Positions 44,294-53,309 are shown, counted from the first letter of the stretch. The stretch: 64,000 bases of DNA from Bacillus_P idriensis_A (GCF_050483325.1 NZ_JBCMYF010000006.1:1-64000), one strand, 5' to 3'. The notes: a model not told the origin generated them from the letters alone. Program-made: numbers and translations.

Positions 44294-45096
44294 TAGAAAA
44301 AAATGAAAACTGGCATATTCAGGTGGGATCCTTCAATCTTACAGTTTTATCCGACGGGGGATTTCCCGTAACCAAAGACTTTTTTTTCGCTGATACTCCC
44401 GAAGAAATCATTCAGCATATTCCGGATGAATTTAAAGCGCCTCTTAATTTTCTGCTTATTGATACAGGGAAGAATAAAATATTGATTGATGCAGGATTTG
44501 GAGAGGAGTATTTGCCGGAACGGGGGCAACTGTTAGAGCAGCTTCAAGAGGAGAAAATTTCTCCGGCAGATATACACGCAGTCATCATTACCCATGGTCA
44601 TCTGGATCATATAGGCGGGATATCCCACGATGGAGCTCCTGTTTTTCCAAATGCTCAGCATTATATAAGAAAGGAAGAATGGGACTACTGGATGGGACGG
44701 CCAGAAACCTTGGAATATAAAAAATTGAGCCCTTTAAAAAATCAAGTGGTTTTTGTATCATCGGATGTCGATATTCACCCCGGTGTCCGGCTTCTGCATA
44801 CACCTGGACACACAGAAGGCCATTTAGCAGTCTCCATTTCGTCAAAAGGTGTTCAGTTATTAGTGGCTTCAGATCTCCTCAATGATCCGGTTACTCTTGG
44901 TCATCTCTCGTCTCATATCGCAGCAGAGATCGATCCGGAAAAAGGCATGCAGACGCGGGTTTCATTTTTGAAGAAGGCTTATCTTGAATCGTCGCAGCTC
45001 TTTGTATGCCATTATCCTTTTCCTGGAATAGGTCATGTGAAGGAGGATAATGGGGTTTGGACGTGGCTCCCTGCCACAGTAATGGAAAGGGGATGA
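44290..45096 (+). CDS. MBL-fold metallohydrolase
   Basis: 268 residues. THGHLDHIGG (101-110; His102, His104, Asp106, His107) and HTPGHTEGH give the two-metal site; DLLND and CHYPFPGIGH complete it. Resembles lactonase/AttM-like and other small-molecule hydrolases; substrate unknown. ATG overlaps the sufU-like stop by 4 bp and its own stop overlaps the next ATG (ATGA), so the three are one operon. Confidence 0.85.
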   Translation: MIEKNENWHIQVGSFNLTVLSDGGFPVTKDFFFADTPEEIIQHIPDEFKAPLNFLLIDTGKNKILIDAGFGEEYLPERGQLLEQLQEEKISPADIHAVIITHGHLDHIGGISHDGAPVFPNAQHYIRKEEWDYWMGRPETLEYKKLSPLKNQVVFVSSDVDIHPGVRLLHTPGHTEGHLAVSISSKGVQLLVASDLLNDPVTLGHLSSHIAAEIDPEKGMQTRVSFLKKAYLESSQLFVCHYPFPGIGHVKEDNGVWTWLPATVMERG

Positions 45097-45513
45097 TTGT
45101 CCTGCAGCTGCAACCATATGTAGATTATGTAAGAGAAAAGGGGTATAAATGTACGCCGCAGCGTATGGAAATCTTAGCATACTTCTTTTTACACAGAAAC
45201 AGGCTGGTTTCTGCTAAAGAATTATATAAACAACTACACAGAACGCTTGGAAAAATAAGTTATGATTCGGATTATCGAAATCTTTCTTTGCTTACTAATA
45301 TCGGCCTGTTAGAGTTCACTTATAAATGGGGTGAATGAAAACTTATATTACATAAGGAATGACAGGCATCATCATCTCTTTATCTGCAATAAATGCCTGT
45401 ACACGAAAGAGTTATTAATTTGCCCTATGTCCCTCGTCGAAGATAACCTGGAAGGCTACACCATTCACCACCATAAGTTTGAAGTTTATGGTGTATGTTC
45501 TGCCTGTTTGTAA
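45093..45513 (+). pseudogene. Zur/Fur-family regulator, frameshifted
   Basis: Two frames together give one Zur-like protein of about 139 residues. The first (45093-45338) has the winged helix KGYKCTPQRMEILAYF and SYDSDYRNLSLLTNIGLLEF, with SDYR where Fur proteins have T[VI]YR. It stops at TGA; continuation needs a +1 shift near 45336. The second (from about 45331) gives DRHHHLFICNKC, KELLICPM, HHHKFEVYGVCSAC, with both structural CxxC pairs and the metal-sensing His. The line-up with B. subtilis Zur is clear. Either a pseudogene or a sequencing error; the site does not look like a programmed frameshift. Confidence 0.8.
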
Positions 45514-45632
45514 AGTACTAAAATGGCAGGCAGTTAGAATAGATTCATATTTTCAGGGTCTTTTTAACATGATGCCACTGCAAATGTACCGACAGCTAAT
45601 TGAAGTAATGTCTGCCCAAAAAAGGATAATCC

Positions 45633-45683
45633 TTTTCACAAAATGAATCTTGTAGTATTATTAAATCGTAATGATTACGATTT
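45633..45683 (+). promoter_or_regulatory. Promoter and perfect Zur box of zagA
   Basis: TTTTCA (45633), 17-bp spacer, TATTAT (45656-45661), overlapped on its downstream side by a perfect Zur dyad (core TCGTAATGATTACGA, 45666-45680). Confidence 0.9.
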
Positions 45684-45697
45684 AGGGAGGATAATAA

Positions 45698-46897
45698 ATG
45701 AAGAAGATTCCCGTTACGGTTTTAAGCGGTTATTTAGGAGCAGGGAAAACCACCGTACTTAATCACATTTTAAATAACAGAGAAGGCTTAAAGGTTGCCG
45801 TAATTGTCAATGACATGAGCGAAGTGAATATTGATGCTGAAACCATTAAGCAGGGTGGAGGTTTAAAAAGAACGGAAGAAAAATTAGTGGAAATGTCGAA
45901 CGGGTGCATTTGCTGCACGCTTCGAGAAGACCTGCTTATAGAGGTTGAAAAACTGGCGAAAGACGGGAACATCGATTACATTGTCATTGAGTCGACTGGA
46001 ATCAGTGAGCCTGTCCCGGTAGCTCAAACCTTCTCTTATATAGACGAAGAACTAGGGATTGATCTAACGCGTTTTTGCACGCTTGATACCATGGTATCCG
46101 TAGTAGATGCCAATCGGTTTTGGCATGACTTTAGATCAGGAGACAGTCTGCTTGACCGGAAAGAGGCTTTAAGCGAAGAAGATGACCGTGAGATTGCGGA
46201 CCTATTACTTGATCAAATTGAATTTTGTGATGTGCTGATTGTAAACAAGTGCGATCTTGTAGATGAAGAAGCCTTAATCCATTTAGAACAGGTTCTTCGC
46301 AAGCTTCAGCCGGAAGCGCGAATCATCCGAACGACGAGAGGAGAAATTCAAGCAAGTGACATTCTCAATACCGGCCTTTTTGATTTTGACAAAGCCAGTG
46401 AATCAGCTGGGTGGATTAAAGAGTTAACGGCTGGTCATCAGCAACATCAGCCGGAGACAGAAGAGTATGGCATCACTTCTTTTGTCTATAAAAGAAGACT
46501 CCCTTTTCACAGCCAGCGCTTCTATGAACTCATGCACTCTCTTTCTAAGAATATCGTAAGGGTAAAAGGTATTGCCTGGTGTGCGACAAGAAATGAATTC
46601 GCTCTTTCTGTGTCACAGGCAGGTCCGTCTATCTCAATTGAACCGGTTTCTTATTGGGTAGCGGCCATGCCTCGGCTTGAACAGGAGTCGATTTTACTTG
46701 AAAACCCCCAAATTAAACAAGAGTGGGATCCTGAATTCGGAGACCGAATGATTCAAATGGTATTCATTGGAACAAGTATGAATGAAAAAGAAGTAACGAA
46801 ACAATTAGATGCCTGCTTGCTGACAAGTGATGAATTCGATTCAGATTGGAAAACATTAGAAGATCCTTTTGATTGGAATATACCCGCAAGAGCCTGA
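45698..46897 (+). CDS. zagA: Zinc metallochaperone GTPase ZagA (YciC)
   Basis: 399 residues, long-form COG0523, very close to B. subtilis ZagA/YciC by memory (KKIPVTVLSGYLGAGKTT, SNGCICCTLREDLLIEVEKL, DYIVIESTGISEPVPVAQTF). Cys70, Cys72 and Cys73 form the metal motif; NKCDL is the base-recognition motif. It hydrolyses GTP and supplies zinc to clients during starvation. RBS TAGGGAGG right after a perfect Zur box. A terminator-like hairpin follows it, so downstream genes may be transcribed at a lower level. Confidence 0.93.
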   Translation: MKKIPVTVLSGYLGAGKTTVLNHILNNREGLKVAVIVNDMSEVNIDAETIKQGGGLKRTEEKLVEMSNGCICCTLREDLLIEVEKLAKDGNIDYIVIESTGISEPVPVAQTFSYIDEELGIDLTRFCTLDTMVSVVDANRFWHDFRSGDSLLDRKEALSEEDDREIADLLLDQIEFCDVLIVNKCDLVDEEALIHLEQVLRKLQPEARIIRTTRGEIQASDILNTGLFDFDKASESAGWIKELTAGHQQHQPETEEYGITSFVYKRRLPFHSQRFYELMHSLSKNIVRVKGIAWCATRNEFALSVSQAGPSISIEPVSYWVAAMPRLEQESILLENPQIKQEWDPEFGDRMIQMVFIGTSMNEKEVTKQLDACLLTSDEFDSDWKTLEDPFDWNIPARA

Positions 46898-46923
46898 TAA
46901 AAACCCTGCAAAGGGTTTTTATT
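46898..46923 (+). terminator. Terminator or attenuator after zagA
   Basis: AAAAACCCT-GCA-AAGGGTTTTTATTATT. The stem is short. It separates zagA from the flavoprotein/FeoB-like genes; no Zur box lies downstream of it. Confidence 0.7.
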
Positions 46924-46980
46924 ATTAGGGATTTAATCAATGTAACACAAATTAATTTAAAAATGCAGAGGTGTCTGTCG

Positions 46981-48093
46981 ATGCACTATAAGATTGCCAT
47001 TGTTGGAGGAGGCCCATCAGGAATCGGGTTTGGGATCCTCTTAAAACAATTAGGAATTGAAGATTTTGTCATTCTTGAAAAAAATAAAGTCGGCTCCACA
47101 TTCTTTAAATGGCCGAAAGAAATGAAGCTTATTACACCATCATTTACCGGACATGGATTTGGGCTGCTCGATTTGAATGCTATAACACCAGATACGTCCC
47201 CGGCCTATACGTATCAAAAAGAACATCTTGATGGAAAAGAGTATGGAGAATACTTGACGATGATGGCTGAGCACTTTGCATTGCCCATCATCGAAGGCAA
47301 GGAAGTATCTGATATCCAATTCATCAAGGATCACGTGTCCTTTAAAGCCGGGAAAGAACCCATGTCTGCCAATTGCCTTATATGGGCAACTGGAGAGTAC
47401 CAGACTCCAAATGATCAACCTTTTGAGGGGGCTGATCACTGTCTTCATAACAGCAGGGTTGATTCGTGGGCAGACATAGAGGGAGATGATGTGGCCGTTA
47501 TAGGAGGGTATGAGAGCGGCATGGATGCTGCCTATCACCTTATCCAAAATGGAAAGCGGGTTACCCTTATCTCGCGGAGTAAAGCATGGGAGTCAGAAGA
47601 AGCAGATCCAAGCCTCACTTTGTCTCCTTATACACAGGAACGATTTGAGCATGCCTGTCATTCCGGCCGGTTAACGCTTAGAGGGAAGAGTGAAGTCCTA
47701 TTAGTGAAAGAAAAAGATGCCCAATACCACCTTTATCTTTCTGATGGAACGGTTCTGCGAACCAAAACAAAGCCCATCTTAGCGACTGGTTTTAAATCAG
47801 GAGCCAGTCAGCTAAACAACTTTTTTGATTGGGGAGAGGACGGGGTTCCCAATCTTACAGATAAAGATGAATCCACCAAACAGCCGAACTTGTTTTTGCT
47901 GGGTCCGAGTGTCCGTCATAAGAGTGTGATCTTCTGCTTTATATATAAATACAGGCAGCGTTTTGCGGTGGTAGCAAAGGAAATCATTGATCGATTGAAT
48001 ATGACTCACGATGAAATGGTTTTTGAAAAATACAAACGAAATCAGATGTATCTTGATGATCTCACTTGCTGTGAGGTTAAATGCGAATGCTAG
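46981..48093 (+). CDS. FAD/NAD(P)-dependent oxidoreductase
   Basis: 370 residues. FAD-binding AIVGGGPSGIGFG (5-17), second dinucleotide motif VAVIGGYESGMDAAYHL, LATGFKSG near 270. Looks like CzcO/YpdA-type pyridine-nucleotide flavoproteins. It ends in a Cys-rich tail CCEVKCEC, possibly a metal or redox site. The ATG after AGAGGTGTC is chosen; 36 upstream codons are open but cross the terminator. Overlaps the FeoB-like gene by 13 bp, which ties the two functions together. Confidence 0.8.
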   Translation: MHYKIAIVGGGPSGIGFGILLKQLGIEDFVILEKNKVGSTFFKWPKEMKLITPSFTGHGFGLLDLNAITPDTSPAYTYQKEHLDGKEYGEYLTMMAEHFALPIIEGKEVSDIQFIKDHVSFKAGKEPMSANCLIWATGEYQTPNDQPFEGADHCLHNSRVDSWADIEGDDVAVIGGYESGMDAAYHLIQNGKRVTLISRSKAWESEEADPSLTLSPYTQERFEHACHSGRLTLRGKSEVLLVKEKDAQYHLYLSDGTVLRTKTKPILATGFKSGASQLNNFFDWGEDGVPNLTDKDESTKQPNLFLLGPSVRHKSVIFCFIYKYRQRFAVVAKEIIDRLNMTHDEMVFEKYKRNQMYLDDLTCCEVKCEC

Positions 48094-49733
48094 CGAAAGC
48101 AGAAATCACTCATAGAATCGCAATCATAGGAATGGAGTCTTCCGGGAAAACGACCTTTTTTTCCAAACTGACCAATCAGGCATTAGGAGAGGAATCCAAC
48201 GTTAAAGGGAGTACATACAGTGTGCGGACTCACCGTGTCAAACACATTGAATATGTGGACACTCCCGGGATTCATGCAAGTGAGACATTCTCAAATGAGA
48301 TGGTAAAAAAGGAAGTGAACAAAGCGACCGGAGTTGCCCTCATTGTCAGGGGGACGCATTTAGAAGAAGAGATAGCCCAGCTGGCCCCATATTTCAAAGA
48401 GCTTAAGAGTCCAGTATTGATTGTTGCTACTTATGCAGATAAAATGACCGGCCGAAGCAAAAACCTGCTTAAAAAGCAGATTCTTTCTCTAAAACTTCCT
48501 TTGATCTTGTTGGATTCACGTAAGGTATCACAGGATCAAATGGAAAACTTTCACGCATGCATAGAGGAAGGACAATCCATCACAGAGCAAAAGATAAATC
48601 AACTATTAGATTTGCCGTTGGACCAGGTGGATCCTGATCCTCTTTGGCTGGATGACCCTTTTTGGGGGAAATGGGTTTCTGTTCTGCTCTTAATCTCTAT
48701 GTTTCTTTTGCCCGTGATGGCGGCCTATTGGATCGGGGATGCCCTTTCTCCATTAGCAGATCAATATGTGATCACCCCTATGCAAAAAGAATTTTCATCT
48801 TTTCCATCCCTTCTTGAAAATGTGCTGATAGGGAATTACGGCCTGCTGTCACTGGGGATTTATTCATTCATTTGGGCTTTTCCAGTCGTTTTCCTCATCG
48901 GATGCTCAACTGCCATAGCGGATGAAACGGGAATCAAAGACCGGATCGTTGATTCACTCGACTCTCCTCTTCGCAAAATCGGGTTAAATGGAAAAGATCT
49001 TATTCCGGTTCTGTCTGGATTCGGGTGTAATGTCGTCGCGGTATTTCAGTCCAGAGGCTGCAGCCTGTGTACGCGAAAGTCATGTGTATCTTTGATATCT
49101 TTTGGTTCAGCCTGCAGCTACCAAATTGGTGCAACTTTATCCGTATTTAATTCTGCTCAAAAACCTTGGTTGTTCCTTCCGTATCTGCTGCTTCTAATCA
49201 TTGGCGGCATTCTGCACATGAGGCTGTGGAACCATCAATCTGTAAACCTGGTAACCCCGGTATTGAGGAAGGCCTTTCTTCAAAAACCAACAAAGAATGG
49301 CTTTTTATATAGGCTGAAGTCAGACTTGAAAAAATTCTGCACACAAGCTTTACCCATTTTTTTCATAATTTGTATAGTGGCCTCTCTACTGTACGAGGCT
49401 AAACTTCTTCAATACCTATCTGTCATCTTCCATCCTGTCCTCAAACTGATGGGCCTGCCGGCTGAAGCTGCATACGGCCTGGTCTTTTCGATTATACGGA
49501 AGGATGGAATATTGGTCTTCAATGAAGGAAACGGTGCTCTATTGGCCCAGATAAATGACTTCCAGCTGATTATTCTCGTTTTTATGGCCTCGACTCTGAC
49601 AGCTTGTGTTGTAACCATGATGACGGTTTGGAAAGAACTTGGGCGGGTAAATGCGCTGCAGCTAATAGGCAAGCAGATGGCCACTTCCATTCTTTGTACA
49701 GGAATTCTCTTTAGCACTAGCATATTTTTTTAA
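48081..49733 (+). CDS. FeoB-like GTPase/permease
   Basis: 550 residues; FeoB proteins usually have about 650-770. The N-terminal G domain has G1 GMESSGKT (17-24) and G3 DTPG (near 60), while the G4 NKxD is replaced by TYADK. From about 200, hydrophobic segments carry two Gate domains: SGFGCNVVAVFQSRGCSLCTR (near 313) and SACSYQ correspond to FeoB GFGCNVPAI and SCSARL; the second Gate has PAEAAYGLVFSIIRKDG. Extra cysteines (RGCSLCTRKSC) line this region. Metal unknown; the company of zagA and COG0523 argues for zinc. Confidence 0.82.
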   Translation: MRMLAKAEITHRIAIIGMESSGKTTFFSKLTNQALGEESNVKGSTYSVRTHRVKHIEYVDTPGIHASETFSNEMVKKEVNKATGVALIVRGTHLEEEIAQLAPYFKELKSPVLIVATYADKMTGRSKNLLKKQILSLKLPLILLDSRKVSQDQMENFHACIEEGQSITEQKINQLLDLPLDQVDPDPLWLDDPFWGKWVSVLLLISMFLLPVMAAYWIGDALSPLADQYVITPMQKEFSSFPSLLENVLIGNYGLLSLGIYSFIWAFPVVFLIGCSTAIADETGIKDRIVDSLDSPLRKIGLNGKDLIPVLSGFGCNVVAVFQSRGCSLCTRKSCVSLISFGSACSYQIGATLSVFNSAQKPWLFLPYLLLLIIGGILHMRLWNHQSVNLVTPVLRKAFLQKPTKNGFLYRLKSDLKKFCTQALPIFFIICIVASLLYEAKLLQYLSVIFHPVLKLMGLPAEAAYGLVFSIIRKDGILVFNEGNGALLAQINDFQLIILVFMASTLTACVVTMMTVWKELGRVNALQLIGKQMATSILCTGILFSTSIFF

Positions 49734-49797
49734 TTGTTCTTAAGAGACCGGCAGGGAAAAAGTGAATCGAAATAAAAGCGAAAAGGCGGGAATCGAT

Positions 49798-50751
49798 ATG
49801 CAAAAAAAGGTTGAAATCTATATTTTGGCTGGCTTTCTAGGAAGCGGAAAGTCTACACTGCTGAAGAATTTACTAATAGAAGAGAAGGAAAAAGGCCGAA
49901 AAGTGGCTGTATTAATGAATGAGCTTGGTGAATATTCTGTCGACTCCGGTATCATTGGAACCGATATTGCCCTCAGGGAACTTCTGAATGGCTGCATCTG
50001 CTGTACAATGAAGGATGAAGTAGAGATTCAGCTGCTCATGCTCTATCAGCAGGAACAGCCGGATGTTATTTACATTGAAGCAACAGGTGTTGCTCATCCT
50101 GTCGAAATACTGGATGCGTGTTTTTCACCAGTCATTGCGCCTCATGTTGAAGTAAAATCCATTATAAGCCTCGTGGACTCAAAACGGTGGATGGATCGCA
50201 GCCGATTAAACAATCAGCTTCAAAAATTATTGGAAGAGCAAATCAGATTCGGGGATCAAATCCTATTAAATAAAGCTGATCTCCTATCTTTAGAGGAGCA
50301 GGATAGAATCCAGACAGAAATCGTGGAAATCAACCCAAGAGCCAGGCAATACATGACCACCTTCACAGATGTTCCATTGAAGGAACTGAGAATCAGCCGG
50401 GATGAGATCGAAATCTCAGGTCAGGAAAAACTGCATGTCCATCAGCACCTTCACATCCAAACCATGACTTATCAATTTCAAACAGAAATCTCTAAATCAG
50501 CATTCGAGAAGTGGCTGAATGCTCTTCCTCCTTCCATATTCAGGGTTAAAGGATTTGTTCGGTTTAAAGGGGACTCTATGACCCATTTAGTCCAATATTC
50601 GTATGGAGTACCGTACATGTATGGGCAACCGATTCATTTCCCTAAAAACTTAGTGATGATTGGAGGTGATTTGAATAAAGAAGAGATGAAGAAGGGATTG
50701 GCTAAACTCGAAGGAACAGCTGAGGGAATTCAAATCTTACAAAAGGTGTAA
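49798..50751 (+). CDS. COG0523 (CobW-like) GTPase, short form
   Basis: 317 residues. Walker A AGFLGSGKST (11-20), GCICCTMKDE (65-74; Cys66/68/69), LLNKADL, and a His-rich linker HVHQHLHIQ before the CobW C-terminal domain. A GTG at 49762 would add 12 residues; the ATG after AAGGCGGG fits the family start. It lies 64 bp after the FeoB-like gene in the same operon and may serve that transporter. Confidence 0.88.
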   Translation: MQKKVEIYILAGFLGSGKSTLLKNLLIEEKEKGRKVAVLMNELGEYSVDSGIIGTDIALRELLNGCICCTMKDEVEIQLLMLYQQEQPDVIYIEATGVAHPVEILDACFSPVIAPHVEVKSIISLVDSKRWMDRSRLNNQLQKLLEEQIRFGDQILLNKADLLSLEEQDRIQTEIVEINPRARQYMTTFTDVPLKELRISRDEIEISGQEKLHVHQHLHIQTMTYQFQTEISKSAFEKWLNALPPSIFRVKGFVRFKGDSMTHLVQYSYGVPYMYGQPIHFPKNLVMIGGDLNKEEMKKGLAKLEGTAEGIQILQKV

Positions 50752-50795
50752 ATAGTTCCATTAAAATCCAATACGCATACAGGAGGTTACAAATT

Positions 50796-51731
50796 ATGTC
50801 TGCTAAGGATAAGGGTTTGTCTTTGGATGTTATTATTATAGGCGGCGGTGCTGCAGGATTAAATGCTGCACTGGTTCTCGGCAGGGCAAGGAGAAAAGTG
50901 CTGGTGATCGATGAGGAAATGCCAAGAAATAGAGTGACCCGGGAATCACACGGATTTTTGTCCCGGGATGGCATATCACCAAGTGAATTTCGCCGGATTT
51001 CACGGGAACAAATTTTGAATTATCCATCTGTTTCTTTTGAATCAGATGTTGTGAATGCTGTGACAGGAAGTGATGGAGACTTCCGTGTTGCTGTAAAATC
51101 AGGAAATATTTTCAGCAGCCGAAAAGTTTTGTTTGCTACGGGCATGAAGGATGTATTGCCTGCTGTCGACGGGCTTGTGGAAGTTTACGGCACAAGTGCC
51201 TTTGTCTGCCCGTTTTGTGACGGCTGGGAATTAAGGGACCGAAAAGTTTGCGTAATTGGAACAAACGAAATGGTTTTTCATTTAGTGAAAGTCCTCAGCG
51301 GGTGGACAAAGGATATAACGCTGCTTACCAATGGAATGGAAATTTTAACAGCTGGTGAATTGAATGAAGTAGAGCGTCACAATGTGAAGGTGAGCAAAGA
51401 CATCATTAAACAAATTGAATCCGTTCATGGAGAGGTGAAAACGATCACCTTTAAAACAGATGCCGCCATTGAATGTGAAGGGATTTTCTTCACCCCAAAT
51501 CTGGTTCAGGCTACTTCTATTCCAGCTTCGCTTGGCTGCAAAATGACTGATGACGGCCCTTTCACCACGATTGCAATAGATCAGATGGGGCGCACCAATG
51601 TAAAGGGTGTTTACTCTGCAGGGGATGCATCGACTAAATTCTACCAGTTGATATCTGCTGCCTCAAGTGGAGCAATGTCAGGCGCATCTATTCAACTTGA
51701 TCTGCTTGAGGTAGAATGGGAAAGGATTTAG
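50796..51731 (+). CDS. Thioredoxin reductase-like flavoprotein
   Basis: 311 residues. FAD motif VIIIGGGAAGLNAAL (12-26), active-site-like CPFC (Cys138, Cys141) in the place of the TrxB CATC, second nucleotide motif VCVIGTNEM, and GVYSAGD near the C-terminus. The CPFC and the weak NADPH motif differ from true TrxB. RBS AGGAGG. Last gene after the COG0523 gene; possibly keeps metal-ligand thiols reduced (inference). Confidence 0.82.
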   Translation: MSAKDKGLSLDVIIIGGGAAGLNAALVLGRARRKVLVIDEEMPRNRVTRESHGFLSRDGISPSEFRRISREQILNYPSVSFESDVVNAVTGSDGDFRVAVKSGNIFSSRKVLFATGMKDVLPAVDGLVEVYGTSAFVCPFCDGWELRDRKVCVIGTNEMVFHLVKVLSGWTKDITLLTNGMEILTAGELNEVERHNVKVSKDIIKQIESVHGEVKTITFKTDAAIECEGIFFTPNLVQATSIPASLGCKMTDDGPFTTIAIDQMGRTNVKGVYSAGDASTKFYQLISAASSGAMSGASIQLDLLEVEWERI

Positions 51732-51819
51732 CAATGAAATGCAGCTAAGGCTGTGGAGATTTACTCTTCACTGCTTGTAGCGGAGGCAGGGAGCATCATA
51801 AAAAAAGGGAGGGATTGCA

Positions 51820-51912
51820 GTGGATGCCTTCACAGTAGAGGAACTCTTTAAGGACACTCGGCTTCAATATTCAAAACTGCTGACAGAAGCAGGGAGGGAC
51901 AAAAGGGGATGA
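51820..51912 (+). CDS. 30-residue ORF coupled to the MATE gene
   Basis: GTG start after a perfect AAAGGGAGGG; translation begins MDAFTVEELFKDTRLQYSKL and the TGA overlaps the ATG of the MATE gene (ATGA). Either a leader peptide or the head of a deleted gene. I do not recognise it. Confidence 0.4.
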   Translation: MDAFTVEELFKDTRLQYSKLLTEAGRDKRG

Positions 51913-53225
51913 GTCATAAAAGCTATCTTATGCTTGCTCTTCCTCTGATTGCATCAACCATTACAACACCGCTGCTTGGAGCTGTCGATACTGCCGTAGT
52001 CGGTCAGCTTCCGGATTCCGCATATATCGGAGGAGTCGCAGTCGGGGCGGTTCTTTTCAGCACGCTGTACTGGCTTTTGGGTTTTTTGAGGGTCAGTACA
52101 TCAGGCTTTACGGCTCAGGCACATGGAGCGATGGATGAGGAGGAAATAGCAGCATCATTTATAAGACCTTTCATTGCAGCATGTGTAATGGGGATCCTGT
52201 TTGTTCTGCTCCAGGAGCCGATTAGTAAGCTTGCAATGTCATTTATTGAACCTTCAAAGCAAGTGGAGGAACATGCCATAACCTATATCGGAATCAGAAT
52301 CTGGGGCGCTCCATTTGCGCTGATGAATTATGTCATACTCGGCTGGCTGATGGGGCTTTCTAAAATTAAGCTCGCTTTTTACTTGCAAGTCGGGATGAAT
52401 GTTTTGAATATCTCGCTGGACTTCCTTTTTGTTTTCGGATTTTCCTGGAATGTGGCTGGTGTTGCGGCCGCGACACTGATTGCTGAAGCAGCAGCAGCGC
52501 TGGCAGGGCTTCTCTATATTATAAAACGTCACAGAAGACTGCTTAGGCTTTCAGGTTTGAAGGTGACGGCAGATCTCCCTTCTTTAATGAAAATGATGGC
52601 AGTGAACCGTGACTTGCTTCTTCGCACTGTCTGCCTTTTGATCATGATCAATCTGTTTACTAAATTCGGAGCATCTTTTGGGACAGATGTGCTTGCTGCA
52701 AATGCCATATTAATTCAAATTCACTACATCATGGCCTATTTTTTTGACGGATTTGCCAATGCTTCTAGTATTCTGTCAGGAAGGGCAATCGGAGCAAAAG
52801 ACAAAAAGGGATTTGAACGGGTTCTTACGTTGTCCTTTCAATGGTCCGTTCTGGCTGCTTGTCTGATTACGGCCGTTTATTTCTTCGTTAAAGACCTGGC
52901 AATCGGGCTGTTTACCATTCTCCCTGATCTTGCAGACCATTCTTCTTATTATGGAAACTGGCTCCTGTTGTACCCTCTTTCGGCTTGTGCAGGTTTAGTC
53001 ATCTATGGTGTGTTCACAGGGGCGACTTCAGTCGTGTATGTCAGAAATTCGATGATTCAGTCTTTAGCGGTGTATCTCATTATGCTCTGGGTCTTGCTGC
53101 CTGTATACGGAAACCATGGGTTGTGGATGGCCTTTATCGGGTTCAGCTTTTGCAGAACATTTTTTTTAGTTCTGTATGTGCCGCGTTTGAGAGAAAGTGT
53201 GTTTCCTGCAAGACAGGTTGGCTGA
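51909..53225 (+). CDS. MATE family efflux transporter (DinF-like)
   Basis: 438 residues, twelve hydrophobic segments, MATE family of the DinF branch: LALPLIASTITTPLLGAVDTAVVGQL at the start and the matching second-half repeat NLFTKFGASFGTDVLAANAILIQIHYI. Cation-coupled drug or metabolite export; substrate unknown. No Zur box. It may be read with the short ORF in front. Confidence 0.88.
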   Translation: MSHKSYLMLALPLIASTITTPLLGAVDTAVVGQLPDSAYIGGVAVGAVLFSTLYWLLGFLRVSTSGFTAQAHGAMDEEEIAASFIRPFIAACVMGILFVLLQEPISKLAMSFIEPSKQVEEHAITYIGIRIWGAPFALMNYVILGWLMGLSKIKLAFYLQVGMNVLNISLDFLFVFGFSWNVAGVAAATLIAEAAAALAGLLYIIKRHRRLLRLSGLKVTADLPSLMKMMAVNRDLLLRTVCLLIMINLFTKFGASFGTDVLAANAILIQIHYIMAYFFDGFANASSILSGRAIGAKDKKGFERVLTLSFQWSVLAACLITAVYFFVKDLAIGLFTILPDLADHSSYYGNWLLLYPLSACAGLVIYGVFTGATSVVYVRNSMIQSLAVYLIMLWVLLPVYGNHGLWMAFIGFSFCRTFFLVLYVPRLRESVFPARQVG

Positions 53226-53309
53226 CATAATCCATTCCTCTATACTGTTTTCAATGGTTGTACATATGTACGTGCACAGAAAACATATCCTGATTTAGGA
53301 GGAGTCAGA

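Noticed and set aside
45331..45342. Programmed +1 frameshift in the Zur-like gene
   Set aside because: There is no slippery codon before the TGA (it reads GAA TGA) and no internal Shine-Dalgarno element at the right distance, unlike prfB. Plain mutation or sequencing error is simpler.
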